From Lentzea sp. NEAU-D7 (lineage in GTDB: Bacteria > Actinomycetota > Actinomycetes > Mycobacteriales > Pseudonocardiaceae): 64,000 nucleotides of DNA. Where the stretch lies: positions 1 to 64,000 of the forward strand of contig NZ_JAPJDL010000011.1 of assembly GCF_026242055.1 (NCBI RefSeq), given 5' to 3'. Shown piece by piece: positions 41,598-50,873 of this stretch; positions within the stretch are counted from its first letter, which is position 1, and every line of letters begins with the position of its first letter. The notes under the pieces were generated by a model, which searched no databases, was not told the origin of the DNA, and saw nothing but the letters and a program-made list of their open reading frames with translations. Position numbers and translations under genes: made by a program.

Positions 41598-43835
41598 GTG
41601 AGAGCGCTCCCGGTCTTCCTGGTCACTGTCCTCACCGCCGCGCTGGCGACCCCCGCGAGTGCGGCGGTGAGGGACGACACCCGCTACGTCGACCCGCTGA
41701 TCGGCTCGGCGGGCGGTGGCAACACCTATCCGGGCGCGGTGCGGCCGTTCGGGATGATCTCGTGGAGCCCGACGTCGACGCGTGGCGACCAGACGAACAC
41801 AGGCGCCGCCAACGGTTACGCCTACGACGCGACGAGGGTGCGCGGCTTCAGCCTCACGCACGTCAACGGCGCCGGCTGCCATCCCGGTGCCGCCGGGGAC
41901 ATCCCGATCATGCCGCACGTCGGTGAGATCACCTCGTCGCCGACCGCGGACACCAAGGACCAGATCTTCGCGAGCGACTTCTCCCACGCCGACGAGAAGG
42001 CCGAGGCCGGCCGCTACCGGGTGGGCCTGAAGTCCGGTGCCACGGCGGACCTCTCCGTGACGACCCGCGCCGGCATCGGCGAGTTCACCTTCCCGGTGAA
42101 CGGCTCGCTGCTGTTCCGCACCTCGAACTCGCTCAACGGCAGCGAGGACGCCGACATCACGATCGACCCGGCGACCAGCTCCGTCTCGGGCTCGGTGCTC
42201 ACCGGTGCGTTCTGCGGCCGCCGGGCGAACGGCGGCACGAACAACCAGAAGACCTACTACCGCCTGCACTTCACGGCGTCGTTCGACCGCCCGATCTCGG
42301 CGCACGGCACGTGGGTCGACAGCGAGCTCAGGCCCGGCAGCACCACCGCGCGCGGTGGCGAGGGCTACCTGACCGGAAGTGCGCGCGCGGGCAGGGGATC
42401 CGGCGGCTACGTGTCCTTCGCGGACAAGCAGGTCCGGATGCGCGTCGGCATCTCCTACACCAGCCTCGACGCGGCCGAGCGCAACCTCGCGGCGGAGATC
42501 CCGAAGCGCGCGACCGTCGCGGACGTGGCCGAGGAAGCGAAGAAGGACTGGGCGAAGCGGTTGCGCGCGGTCGAGGTCGACGGCGGCACCGCCGACGAGC
42601 GCACGATCTTCTACACCGCGCTCTACCACGCCTTCCTGCAGCCCAACGTGATCAGCGACGCCGGCCGCGAGGTGCGGTACGGCAACTTCTCGGGCTGGGA
42701 CCAGTACCGCGCCCAGACCCAGCTGCTGGCCCTGCTCGCACCGGACGTCGCGAGCGGGTACGCCCAGTCGTTGCTGGAGATCTCGCGCGAGAACGGCGGC
42801 GTGTGGGACCGCTGGGTGCACATCACCGGCCCGACGCACGTGATGACCGGTGACCCGTCCGCCCCGGCCGTCGCGGGCATGTACGCCATGGGCGCCAGGG
42901 ACTTCGACGTGCGGGCGGCCTACGACTCGCTGCTGCGCCAGGCGACCGTCCCGCACCCGGACGGGCTGTCCGACAAGGGCTGTCCCGGTCAGTGCGAGGG
43001 CCAGCGCCCGAACCTCGCCGAGTACGTGCGGTTCGGCTACGCCCCGCACGACACCTGCCACTGCTGGGGAGGTGCCGCCGAGACCCTCGAGGACTCCGTC
43101 GCCGACCAGGCCCTCGCCGACCTGGGCCGCAGGCTCGGCCGCCCCAGCGAGGAGATGCAGGAGCGCGCGGGCTGGTGGCGCAACACGTTCAACCCGGCCA
43201 CCGGCCACCAGCAGGCCCGCAAGGCCGACGGCACGTGGGTGACGCCGTTCAACCCGGCCTCCGACCTGGGCTTCGCGCAGGGCAGCAGTGCCACCTACAC
43301 GTGGATGGTGCCGCACGACGTCCAAGGCCTGGCCGAGGCGATGGGCGGCAAGGACGTCGCGGTCTCCAGGCTGGACGGGTTCTTCAAGCGCGCGGACGGC
43401 TCGTGGGCGACCGGCGGCGACGCGCTGCGGTACGACCCGACGAACGAGCCGGGCATCCACACGCCGTGGATCTACAACGAGCTCGGGCAGCCGCGCAGAA
43501 CCCAGGAGACGGTGCGGGCGATGGCGAGGCTGGTCTACCGGACCGGCCCGTCCGGCCTGCCCGGCAACGACGACCTCGGCACCATGTCGTCCTGGTACGT
43601 CTTCGCCGCGCTCGGCCTGTACCCGCGCACGCCGAGCAGCGCCGAGCTGCACGTCTCCAGCCCGATGTTCCCGAAGACCCGGATCACCGCGAAGAACATC
43701 ACGATCCTCGCGACCGGCACACCGGGCATCTACGTGCAGGAGACGAGGTGGAACGGCCGCAAGCTCGACCAGCCGTGGTTGCCCGAGTCGTTCGTCGAGC
43801 GCGGAGGGGTCCTCGTCTCCCGTCTCGAAGGGTGA
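41598..43835 (+). CDS. Secreted GH92 alpha-mannosidase
   Basis: A 745-residue exported enzyme with a signal peptide (1 to about 23). The GH92 signature opens as YVDPLIGSAGGGNTYPGA, followed by RGFSLTHVNGAGCHPG, FYTALYHAFLQPNV, the GNFSGWDQYRAQ block and GNDDLGTMSSWYVFAALG. GH92 enzymes are calcium-dependent inverting exo-alpha-mannosidases that trim mannans or N-glycans. It starts with GTG; TAGTGT lies 7 bases upstream and no ribosome binding site is visible. Bases 41599-41612 match the CelR operator at 12 of 14 positions and overlap the start codon. Confidence 0.93.
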   Translation: MRALPVFLVTVLTAALATPASAAVRDDTRYVDPLIGSAGGGNTYPGAVRPFGMISWSPTSTRGDQTNTGAANGYAYDATRVRGFSLTHVNGAGCHPGAAGDIPIMPHVGEITSSPTADTKDQIFASDFSHADEKAEAGRYRVGLKSGATADLSVTTRAGIGEFTFPVNGSLLFRTSNSLNGSEDADITIDPATSSVSGSVLTGAFCGRRANGGTNNQKTYYRLHFTASFDRPISAHGTWVDSELRPGSTTARGGEGYLTGSARAGRGSGGYVSFADKQVRMRVGISYTSLDAAERNLAAEIPKRATVADVAEEAKKDWAKRLRAVEVDGGTADERTIFYTALYHAFLQPNVISDAGREVRYGNFSGWDQYRAQTQLLALLAPDVASGYAQSLLEISRENGGVWDRWVHITGPTHVMTGDPSAPAVAGMYAMGARDFDVRAAYDSLLRQATVPHPDGLSDKGCPGQCEGQRPNLAEYVRFGYAPHDTCHCWGGAAETLEDSVADQALADLGRRLGRPSEEMQERAGWWRNTFNPATGHQQARKADGTWVTPFNPASDLGFAQGSSATYTWMVPHDVQGLAEAMGGKDVAVSRLDGFFKRADGSWATGGDALRYDPTNEPGIHTPWIYNELGQPRRTQETVRAMARLVYRTGPSGLPGNDDLGTMSSWYVFAALGLYPRTPSSAELHVSSPMFPKTRITAKNITILATGTPGIYVQETRWNGRKLDQPWLPESFVERGGVLVSRLEG

Positions 43836-43887
43836 CCCGGGAAGACCGCGTCGCGCAGGAACGACCGGGGCACACCGCCAGCGGGTG

Positions 43888-44349
43888 TCAGTCCCTTGCC
43901 GCGATCAACGCCTGCGGGGCGCCCTGCTTGATCCGCGTCTTCAACCACGCCAGCTGCCGTGCCGTGTCCTGCTCGCAGGCGTTGACGACGTCGATGAGCT
44001 CCTGGTCGCGGAGGCCCTGCGCCGCCTGGCCGACGACGGTCCAGGTGATGTCGGTGAACGACGACAGCGCGTACAGGTCCTGCAGGTCGCGCAGCAGGCC
44101 GACACCGCCGGTGCGGGTCTGCTCGAACTCCGCGGCGTGCAGGCGTTCCGGCTCGGCCTCGCGGTGCTCGCCGTACCGGTCGACGACCGGTGCGAGCTTC
44201 TCGGCCTGGCCGTCGATCCGCGACGCGAGCACCTCGCAGGTGCGCCGCACGTCCGGCTCGTCGCCGTGACCGCTCGCGACCTCGCGGAACGCGCCGGCGA
44301 GCGTGCGCAGCGAGGTCTGCAGCAGCCCCAGGTAGGTGGCGAGGTGCAT
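43888..44349 (-). CDS. Helical protein coupled to the molybdopterin oxidoreductase
   Basis: A 153-residue, almost wholly helical protein with His/Glu residues spaced as in ferritin-like four-helix bundles. I see no firm metal site and do not assign a family. Its ATG overlaps the oxidoreductase stop codon (TGATG), so the two are translationally coupled. It could be a chaperone, electron carrier or ferritin-like partner of that enzyme. Confidence 0.7.
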   Translation of the reverse strand: MHLATYLGLLQTSLRTLAGAFREVASGHGDEPDVRRTCEVLASRIDGQAEKLAPVVDRYGEHREAEPERLHAAEFEQTRTGGVGLLRDLQDLYALSSFTDITWTVVGQAAQGLRDQELIDVVNACEQDTARQLAWLKTRIKQGAPQALIAARD

Positions 44350-46604
44350 CAGACCCTCCTGATCCGCACGGCGCTGATCTTGAACAAGGGCTGCTTGGAG
44401 ACCGGGTCCCACTCGGTCGCCGTCAGCTCGTTGGCGGCCTGGAAGCCGTAGTGGAACGGCAGGAACGCCACGCCGTCACGGCACCGTCCGATGTGGACCG
44501 GCACCTCGACGGACCCCCGCCGGGACTCGACCCGGACGACGTCGCCCTCGCCCAGGCCGAGCTCGTCCGCGTCGGCGGGGGAGAGCTCGACCCACGGGTC
44601 CGGGGCCGCCTTCTGCAGCTCCGGGGCGCGACGGGTCTTGGTGCGGGTGTGGAAGTGGTAGACCGAGCGGCCGGTCGTGCAGAGCAACGGGTACTCGTCG
44701 TCCGGCTGCTCCCGCGCGGGCGTGTACTCGGCCGCCTTCAGGAACGCCCGCCCGTCCGGGCGCCGTGCCCGGTAGTCGGCCGGCGTGGTCGAGGCGCCGG
44801 TCAGCAGGTCGTGGCCGTAGTCCTCGCAGTACTCGGCGGCGGTGGGGAACACGCCGTCGGCGTAGAGCCTTTCCCCGCCCCAGGGAATTCCGCTGCCGCC
44901 GCGCAACCGTTCGTAGGAGAGCTCGCTGTAGTCGCACGGCCTGCCGCGACTGCACTCGCGCCACGCGTCGAACGCGCCCTCCGCGTCCTTCCACTTGATC
45001 AGCGGATCACCGGCGCGGTCGCGGAAACCCATGCGGCTCGCGTAGTCCAGGAAGATGTCGAGGTCGCTGCGGGCGCCGGCGGGCGGTTCGACGGCCTGCT
45101 CGGACAGGTGCACCACCCGCGACAGGTTCGTGAACGTGCCCTGCTTCTCGCCCCACAGCGCGGCCGGCAGCACGACGTCCGCCAGTTCGGTCGTCTCGGT
45201 GCGGAACGCGTCCTGCGCGACGACGAACAGGTCCTCCCGGCGCAGGATCTCCCTGACGCGGGCCAGCTCCGGCAGCGAGACGGCGGGGTTGGTCGCGGAG
45301 ATCCAGAGGAACCTGATCGAACCCTGCTCGGCGTACCGCCAGATCTGCATCGCGTGCGTCGGTGGCGCCCAGTGCGGGATGGTCAGCGGATCGACGTTCC
45401 ACAGCCGCGCGAGCTCCTCGACGTGCTCGGGGTTGTCCCAGTTGCGGAAGCCGGGCAGGTCACCGTCGGCGCCGCACTCGCGGGTGTTCTGGGCGGTCGG
45501 CTGGCCGTTCATCTGCAGCACACCGCTGCCGGGCCGGCCGATCTGGCCGCGCAGCAGGTGCAGGTTGTTGACCTGGCACGACGCCGCGGTCGCCTGGTGC
45601 GACTGGTAGAAGCCCTGCAGCACGGTCGAGAGCACCCGGTCCGACGTCCCGAAGATCTCCGCGGCCCGCACCAGGTCGGCGGGGGAGACGCGGCAGATCT
45701 CCGCCACGCGTTCCGGTGTGTACGGCGCGACGGTGGCCTTGAGCTCCTCGAAACCGAGGGTGTGCCGGTCGACGTACTCGCGGTCGAACCAGCCGCGCTC
45801 GACCACCTCGCGCACCAGGCCGTTCAGCAACGCCTGGTTCGTGCCGGGCAACGGCGCCAGGTGCACGTCGGCGGCCTCGGCGGTCGGTGTGCGCCGGGGG
45901 TCGACGACGACCAGCCGGGGCCTGCCGGGTCCCTCCAGCCGGTCGAGCACCCGCGCCCACATCACGGTCTGAGTGGCCGCCATGTTGTGCCCGTACAGGA
46001 ACAGGGCGTCGCAGAGGTCGATGTCCGCGTGGCAGGCGGGCTGGCCGTCCGAGCCGAACGACTCCTTGAGCGCCGCCGCGGCCGTCGCGGTGCAGAGCCG
46101 GGTGTTGCCGTCCATGTGCGGGGTGCCGATGCCGGCCTTCCCGATCACGCCGAGCGTGTAGTACTCCTCCAGGAACAGCTGCCCGCTGGTGTAGAAGCCG
46201 TGCGACAGCGGCCCGGTGTCGGCGAGGAGGTCCTGGGAACGGCGGACGATGGCGCTCATCGCGGTGTCCCAGTCGGTCTCCCGCAGTTCGCCGTCCCGGC
46301 GGATCAACGGCGTGGTGAGCCGGTCCTTGCCGTGCGCCTGCCACGAGCCGTGAAGGCCTTTCGGTCCAAGCCTGCCGCGGTTGACGATGTCGTCCGCGCG
46401 TCCGCGAACACCGACGATCCTGCCGTCCCTGACCGCGATGTCGCAGCCGCACCCGTTGCTGCACAGCACACACGCCGACTGGACCCAGCGGTCCACATCG
46501 GACTCCTCGACGCCGTCCGCGAGCCGCTGGTCGACCCGGACCGGCCACCGCGTCCCGCGTCCGTGCGGCGTGCGTGATCCCCATATGTCGGCGATGCGAT
46601 CCAC
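44349..46604 (-). CDS. Molybdopterin oxidoreductase, formate dehydrogenase/nitrate reductase-like
   Basis: A 751-residue DMSO-reductase-superfamily catalytic subunit. The N-terminal iron-sulfur motif is CVLCSNGCGC (C45, C48, C52, C54). The usual fourth ligand, in a CVKG/CPKG motif about 27 residues later, is a glycine here (LGPKG, residue 80). C54 may substitute. Molybdopterin-binding blocks follow (GHNMAATQTVMWARVL, VVVDPRRTPTAEAA, QGFYQSHQATAA), and a C-terminal cofactor-capping domain ends in PFHYGFQAANELT. No Tat signal is seen, so it is cytoplasmic. The GTG at 46604 is chosen as the first plausible start. The substrate could be formate, nitrate or another small molecule. Confidence 0.85.
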   Translation of the reverse strand: MDRIADIWGSRTPHGRGTRWPVRVDQRLADGVEESDVDRWVQSACVLCSNGCGCDIAVRDGRIVGVRGRADDIVNRGRLGPKGLHGSWQAHGKDRLTTPLIRRDGELRETDWDTAMSAIVRRSQDLLADTGPLSHGFYTSGQLFLEEYYTLGVIGKAGIGTPHMDGNTRLCTATAAAALKESFGSDGQPACHADIDLCDALFLYGHNMAATQTVMWARVLDRLEGPGRPRLVVVDPRRTPTAEAADVHLAPLPGTNQALLNGLVREVVERGWFDREYVDRHTLGFEELKATVAPYTPERVAEICRVSPADLVRAAEIFGTSDRVLSTVLQGFYQSHQATAASCQVNNLHLLRGQIGRPGSGVLQMNGQPTAQNTRECGADGDLPGFRNWDNPEHVEELARLWNVDPLTIPHWAPPTHAMQIWRYAEQGSIRFLWISATNPAVSLPELARVREILRREDLFVVAQDAFRTETTELADVVLPAALWGEKQGTFTNLSRVVHLSEQAVEPPAGARSDLDIFLDYASRMGFRDRAGDPLIKWKDAEGAFDAWRECSRGRPCDYSELSYERLRGGSGIPWGGERLYADGVFPTAAEYCEDYGHDLLTGASTTPADYRARRPDGRAFLKAAEYTPAREQPDDEYPLLCTTGRSVYHFHTRTKTRRAPELQKAAPDPWVELSPADADELGLGEGDVVRVESRRGSVEVPVHIGRCRDGVAFLPFHYGFQAANELTATEWDPVSKQPLFKISAVRIRRV

Positions 46605-46710
46605 CTCGGGGCGGTACCCGCCTTCGTTCGAACGAAACACGTGCCCAGGCTGCTTTGTCCGTTCTGGCGGACATCGTCGGCAAATCCGTCGCGACGGCAG
46701 GCTGAAGACG

Positions 46711-46736
46711 GTTCTCACCGTCACCTGAACGGGTAT
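46711..46736 (+). promoter_or_regulatory. SigB-type promoter of the epimerase gene
   Basis: GTTC, 16 bases, GGGTAT matches the actinobacterial SigB/SigF consensus GTTT-N14-16-GGGTAT in three of four -35 bases and all -10 bases. It ends 31 bases before the epimerase ATG. Confidence 0.65.
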
Positions 46737-46767
46737 CCGGCAGCACAGGCCGACACCCGGAGGAACC

Positions 46768-47775
46768 ATGCCCGCACGCAGGATCGTCGTCACCGGAGCG
46801 AGTGGCAACGTGGGAACGGCGCTCTTGCGCAGGCTGGCCGAGGAACCGGACGTCGAGGTGCACGGCATCTCGCGCCGCCCGCCGGCCGACGCGCCGCCCT
46901 ACCGCGGCGTGCTCTGGACGCCCGTCGAGATCGGCCGTGCCGGCGCGGAGGAGGTGCTGCGCACCGCGTTCGCGAAGGCCGACGCCGTCGTGCACCTGGC
47001 CTGGCTCATCCAGCCCTCGCGGGACGAACGGGCGCTGTACCGGACGAACGTGGCCGGGTCCGCCCAGGTCTTCAGCGCGGCGGTGAAGGCCGATGTGCCA
47101 CACCTGGTCCACATGTCGTCGGTCGGCGCGTACTCACCCGGCAGCAAGGACCGTCGGGTCGACGAGTCGTGGCCGGTCGACGGGGTGAGGACGTCCTTCT
47201 ACAGCAGGCACAAGGCGGCTGTGGAGCACATGCTGAACAAGTTCGAGTCGGACCTGCTCATCTCCCGGCCGCGGCCCGGCCTGATCCTGCAGTCCGACGC
47301 CGGATCCGAGATCCGCGACTACTTCCTCGGCAGCCTGGTGCCGAGAGCCGTGTTCCGGCACCGGATCCCCGTCCTGCCGATCCCGCGCGACCTGGTGCTG
47401 CAGTTCGTGCACGCGGACGACGTCGCCGACGCAGTCGCGCGGATCCTGAAGCAGCGGCTGCACGGCGGGATCAACCTCGTGGCCGACCCCGTCATCACGC
47501 CCCGAGCGATGGCCGAGGTCCTCGGAAGCCGGCACGTCACCGTTCCGCCGAAGCTGATGCGGTCACTGGCGAACGTCAGCTGGAGGCTGCACCTGCAGCC
47601 CACGCCGCCCGGATGGGTCGACCTCGCCCTGAAGTCACCGCTGCTGGACGCCTCGCGCGCCAGGACGGAGCTCGGCTGGAAGCCCGAGTTCGACGCGCAG
47701 GAGGCCCTCAAGGCGATCGTGGTCGGGCTGGGACAGGGCAGGGAGGTTCCAGCCAGCCCGGTTCTGGGTAGATGA
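46768..47775 (+). CDS. NAD-dependent epimerase/dehydratase family protein
   Basis: A 335-residue extended short-chain dehydrogenase. The Rossmann motif TGASGNVGTAL is at about 9-19, and VVHLAW, NVAGSAQV and a catalytic stretch SSVGAYSPGS with a later YSRHKAAVE follow the NAD-epimerase pattern. The substrate is probably a sugar nucleotide or lipid-linked compound. CGGAGGAA precedes the ATG. The next gene overlaps by 4 bases (ATGA). A SigB-type promoter suggests induction by stress. Confidence 0.88.
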   Translation: MPARRIVVTGASGNVGTALLRRLAEEPDVEVHGISRRPPADAPPYRGVLWTPVEIGRAGAEEVLRTAFAKADAVVHLAWLIQPSRDERALYRTNVAGSAQVFSAAVKADVPHLVHMSSVGAYSPGSKDRRVDESWPVDGVRTSFYSRHKAAVEHMLNKFESDLLISRPRPGLILQSDAGSEIRDYFLGSLVPRAVFRHRIPVLPIPRDLVLQFVHADDVADAVARILKQRLHGGINLVADPVITPRAMAEVLGSRHVTVPPKLMRSLANVSWRLHLQPTPPGWVDLALKSPLLDASRARTELGWKPEFDAQEALKAIVVGLGQGREVPASPVLGR

Positions 47776-48368
47776 GCGGGATGACAGGTGAGGACGAATT
47801 AGAAGAACTCGACGAGGACTCGCTGCACAACAGCGAGGCGCTGCCCACCCGGCGTCCGCACCCGATCATCATCGCCGCCAGCCTGACCGCGCGGGGCGGC
47901 CTGCTGTGGCTGCCCGTCGCCGGGCTGCTCGCGTTGTGCGGCAGGAAGAAGACCGCGAAGCGCGCGTTCACCGCGGCCGTGGTCGCCATGCCGCTGGGGC
48001 ACCTGGTGAGCGTGGTCGTGCACCGGCGCCGGCCCCAGGTCGCGAGCATGCCGGCGCGGCAGGAGCTGCCGGAGCACCCCGACTCGTCGTCGTTCCCGTC
48101 CAAGCACGCGGTGACGGCGGCCGCGTTCGGCACCGCCACCGCGCTGACGGACCGCGAGGCCGCCTTCTTCGTGACACCGCTGGTGTTGCTGGTCGCCTAC
48201 AGCCGCCTCAGGACCCGTGTGCACTGGCCCACGGACGTCCTGGGCGGCTTGGCGATCGGCGCGCTCGTGGCGCTGGTTCAGGCCGGGATCGGGCGTTCTG
48301 CCAGGGCCAGGGCGACGGCGTGCAGGTTGGCGGCCATCGTGCGGCCGGTCTTCTCCGACCACTCGTGA
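47772..48368 (+). CDS. PAP2-family membrane phosphatase
   Basis: A 198-residue protein with three to four membrane helices. The PAP2 motifs are HRRRPQ, SFPSKHAV (first catalytic histidine) and SRLRTRVHWPTDVLGG (second histidine and aspartate). Such enzymes dephosphorylate phosphatidate or undecaprenyl diphosphate outside the membrane. The acidic N-terminus is poorly conserved in appearance, and a later start is possible. It is coupled to the epimerase gene and runs 91 bases into the convergent flavin reductase gene. Confidence 0.88.
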   Translation: MSGMTGEDELEELDEDSLHNSEALPTRRPHPIIIAASLTARGGLLWLPVAGLLALCGRKKTAKRAFTAAVVAMPLGHLVSVVVHRRRPQVASMPARQELPEHPDSSSFPSKHAVTAAAFGTATALTDREAAFFVTPLVLLVAYSRLRTRVHWPTDVLGGLAIGALVALVQAGIGRSARARATACRLAAIVRPVFSDHS

Positions 48369-48874
48369 CCCTCGTCGGTGTCGGAGTAGCTCGGGCCGGG
48401 GCCGGGACCCCGGTTCCAGTACGTCCACGCCTGGCCGGGGATCGTGTAGCCGATGTCGCCGAGGCCGCCGCAGATCTCGCTGATCACGTGGTGCGCGCCG
48501 TCCTCGTTGCCGGTCACCACGACGCCCGCGACCCGGTTGTAGGCGACCGGCCGGTCCTGGTCGTCGGTCTCGGAGATCATGGCGTCCATCCGTTCCAGCG
48601 CCCGTTGCGCGAGCGACGAAGGCCGGCCGACCCATGTCGGGGTCGCGAACACCAGGATCTCGGCGTCGAGCAGCAGCCGGTGGACGTTCGGCCACTCGTC
48701 GCCGCCGCCGAGGTCGGTCACGACGCCGGGCGGGATCTCGTGGTCGGCCAGCCGGAACGAGGTGACCTCGACGTCCCTCTTGGTCAGCTCGTCGATCACC
48801 ACCTGGGCGAGCAGGTCGGTGTTGGACTGCTCCGGCGACTTCTTCAAGGTGCAGTTGAGCACCACGGCACGCAT
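48278..48874 (-). CDS. NAD(P)H-dependent FMN reductase/flavodoxin-like protein
   Basis: A 198-residue flavodoxin-fold oxidoreductase of the NADPH-dependent FMN reductase type. The FMN phosphate loop is LNCTLKKSPEQSNT near the N-terminus, and ATPTWVGRPSSLAQ and VVVTGNEDGAHHV are further flavin contacts. Its ATG overlaps the SDR stop (TGATG). As third gene of a P450-SDR-reductase operon, it could supply electrons or reduced flavin, or act on the product. Confidence 0.88.
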   Translation of the reverse strand: MRAVVLNCTLKKSPEQSNTDLLAQVVIDELTKRDVEVTSFRLADHEIPPGVVTDLGGGDEWPNVHRLLLDAEILVFATPTWVGRPSSLAQRALERMDAMISETDDQDRPVAYNRVAGVVVTGNEDGAHHVISEICGGLGDIGYTIPGQAWTYWNRGPGPGPSYSDTDEGHEWSEKTGRTMAANLHAVALALAERPIPA

Positions 48875-49668
48875 CAGGTCTGCCTCCAATTCTCGTCGGT
48901 CATGAGCTGGCTGGCCTGCGGCCCCATCAGCGACATCCCGCCGTCCACGACGAACGACGACCCGGTCACGTAGCTCGCGGCCGGGGTCGCCAGGAACGCC
49001 ACCACGGCGGCCACCTCGTGCGCGCTGCCCGGCCTGCCGAGCGGCACGCCCGGACGCGACCGCGTGTGCGGGTCGACGTCCTCCTGGCCGGTCATCGGCG
49101 TCGAGATCTCGCCCGGTGCCACCGAGTTGACCGTGATGCCGTGCTCGGACAGTTCGAGGGCGAGCACCTCGGTGAGCGCGCCGAGCCCGGCCTTCGCGGC
49201 GCAGTACGGCGCGGCGCCCACGCGCGGCAGGTGCTCGTGTACGGACGTGATGTTGATGATGCGTCCACCACGTCCGGCCTCGATCATGTGCCTGGCCGCG
49301 CGCTGACAGCACAGGAACGCGCCGTCGAGGTCGACCGAGAGCACCGATCGCCAGGTGTCGAACGGCATGTCCAGCGCCTTCTGGCTGCTCCCGGTGCCGG
49401 CGCAGTTCACCAGGACGTCGACGCCGCCCAGTTCGGCGGCCAGCTCGTCGACGACACCGGCGGCGTCCGGCAGGTCGGTGAGGTCCAGTTGCCGCACCGC
49501 GCAGCGCGCACCGGCCTCGCGAACCTCCTGAGCCGTCTCCTCGGCGCCGGCGGCGTCCTCGTGGTACGTGACGCCGACGTCGACGCCACCACGGGCCAGC
49601 GCGACGGCCACGGCCTTGCCGATGCCGGAGTCCGAGCCTGTGACCACGGCGTAGCGGGGTGTGTTCAT
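48874..49668 (-). CDS. Short-chain dehydrogenase/reductase
   Basis: A 264-residue classical SDR. The cofactor motif TGSDSGIG lies near residue 10-17, NCAG in the middle, and the catalytic YCAAK with a serine before it; PGEIST follows. It is probably NADP-specific and a ketone or alcohol oxidoreductase. The ATG overlaps the P450 stop by 4 bases. Substrate unknown, likely the P450 product. Confidence 0.93.
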   Translation of the reverse strand: MNTPRYAVVTGSDSGIGKAVAVALARGGVDVGVTYHEDAAGAEETAQEVREAGARCAVRQLDLTDLPDAAGVVDELAAELGGVDVLVNCAGTGSSQKALDMPFDTWRSVLSVDLDGAFLCCQRAARHMIEAGRGGRIINITSVHEHLPRVGAAPYCAAKAGLGALTEVLALELSEHGITVNSVAPGEISTPMTGQEDVDPHTRSRPGVPLGRPGSAHEVAAVVAFLATPAASYVTGSSFVVDGGMSLMGPQASQLMTDENWRQT

Positions 49669-50849
49669 GAAACGCGAGTACCCGTCGGCTGGGCCGGCAT
49701 GCGGATGCCGAAGTGGTTCAGCGTGCCCGGCAGCGGAGCACTCAGCGCCGGGAACGAGAGGTGCTCGGAGAGCGTGTCCAGCATCGTCGCCGCGGTGGTC
49801 AGCACCAGGTCGCGGCCGGGGCACTCACCGGGTCCCGCGCTGAACGGCACGATCGCCGGGTCGCGCGGCCCGTCCCAGATCTCCGGGGCGTACCGGTCGG
49901 CGAACGGCAGCCTGTCCGGGTCGCGGTGGAAGAAAGGCGTGAACACGACGAACTCGGTGTTCTCCGGCAACCACGTGCCGTGCCAGCGGGTGGCGATCGT
50001 GCTCTCGCGCAGGATCACCGGCGTCGTCGGCCACAACCGCGCGGACTCCAGGATGCCGTTCATGCCGCGCGCACCGATGGCCAGTGCTCGCAGCGTGACG
50101 ATCCCGGCCGCGTCGAACGCGAACAGCCAGTGCGGCACCTGGCCGGACAGGTCGCCGGGCTGCGCGGCCAGACTGCCCTCCTCTCGCCGGGCCAGGTGTC
50201 CGTCGAGCCGGCGCTGGAAGCGTTCGCGCAGAGCACGCTGCTTCGGGTGCAGGAACGCCCAGTTGGCGTTCTCGCGCAGCGCCTTCAGGTCGTCGGTGAG
50301 CTGGTCGTCGCCGCGGGCGCCGCCGCCGAGGACGATCCTGCGCGCGACGCGCCACCACGCCTGGTTGAACGCCTCCCACGTCAGTTCGCCGGTGCTCATC
50401 ACGTGCCGGGTGAGCAGGTCGGCCTCGTCGCGCACGATCGCCTCCGCCGGCACGTTCTCCGGTCGCAGCGCGCGTTCGTTGAGCTGGCGCAGCCGATCCC
50501 GTTGCGGCCCCTCGGAGATGAGCACCCCGTGCGGCTGGAAGTGCTTCAGGGCGGCCTTCTTCTCCTTCGTGGCCAGCGCGAACGGCTCCGGCGACCCGGC
50601 GAGCAGTCTGCCGACGTCCGTGGGGTCGACCAGCACCGCGACGCTGCGGCCGGTGATGCGCAGGCGCACCGGTTCCGGGCCGTAGCGGTCGCGCAGCTTC
50701 CGCATCGTGTCTATCGCGCGCGTGTCGGACTGGAGCTTCTCGGCGGCTGCCATCACGCCGGGCCTGCGGACGATGACGCCCTTGGCGAGGGTGGGCAGCA
50801 GCACCGTCGCGAGCACGCGGGCGGTGTCGAGTCGGGTGGAGATCGCCAT
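49665..50849 (-). CDS. Cytochrome P450
   Basis: A 394-residue soluble cytochrome P450. The heme-binding loop is FSAGPGECPGRD with the axial cysteine, and the ExxR motif is ESAR in GILESARLWP. The I-helix region (FAFDAAGIVTLRALAIG) lacks the typical acid-threonine pair, so it may be an atypical oxidase or a peroxygenase-like enzyme. GGGGAC precedes the ATG. It is first in a tightly coupled operon with an SDR and a flavin reductase. Confidence 0.9.
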   Translation of the reverse strand: MAISTRLDTARVLATVLLPTLAKGVIVRRPGVMAAAEKLQSDTRAIDTMRKLRDRYGPEPVRLRITGRSVAVLVDPTDVGRLLAGSPEPFALATKEKKAALKHFQPHGVLISEGPQRDRLRQLNERALRPENVPAEAIVRDEADLLTRHVMSTGELTWEAFNQAWWRVARRIVLGGGARGDDQLTDDLKALRENANWAFLHPKQRALRERFQRRLDGHLARREEGSLAAQPGDLSGQVPHWLFAFDAAGIVTLRALAIGARGMNGILESARLWPTTPVILRESTIATRWHGTWLPENTEFVVFTPFFHRDPDRLPFADRYAPEIWDGPRDPAIVPFSAGPGECPGRDLVLTTAATMLDTLSEHLSFPALSAPLPGTLNHFGIRMPAQPTGTRVS

Positions 50850-50873
50850 GTCCCCGGCTACCCGGTCGATCGG

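Noticed and set aside
48278-50849. Secondary-metabolite gene cluster
   Set aside because: There is no synthase, synthetase, precursor peptide or cyclase nearby; three oxidoreductase genes alone do not make a cluster.
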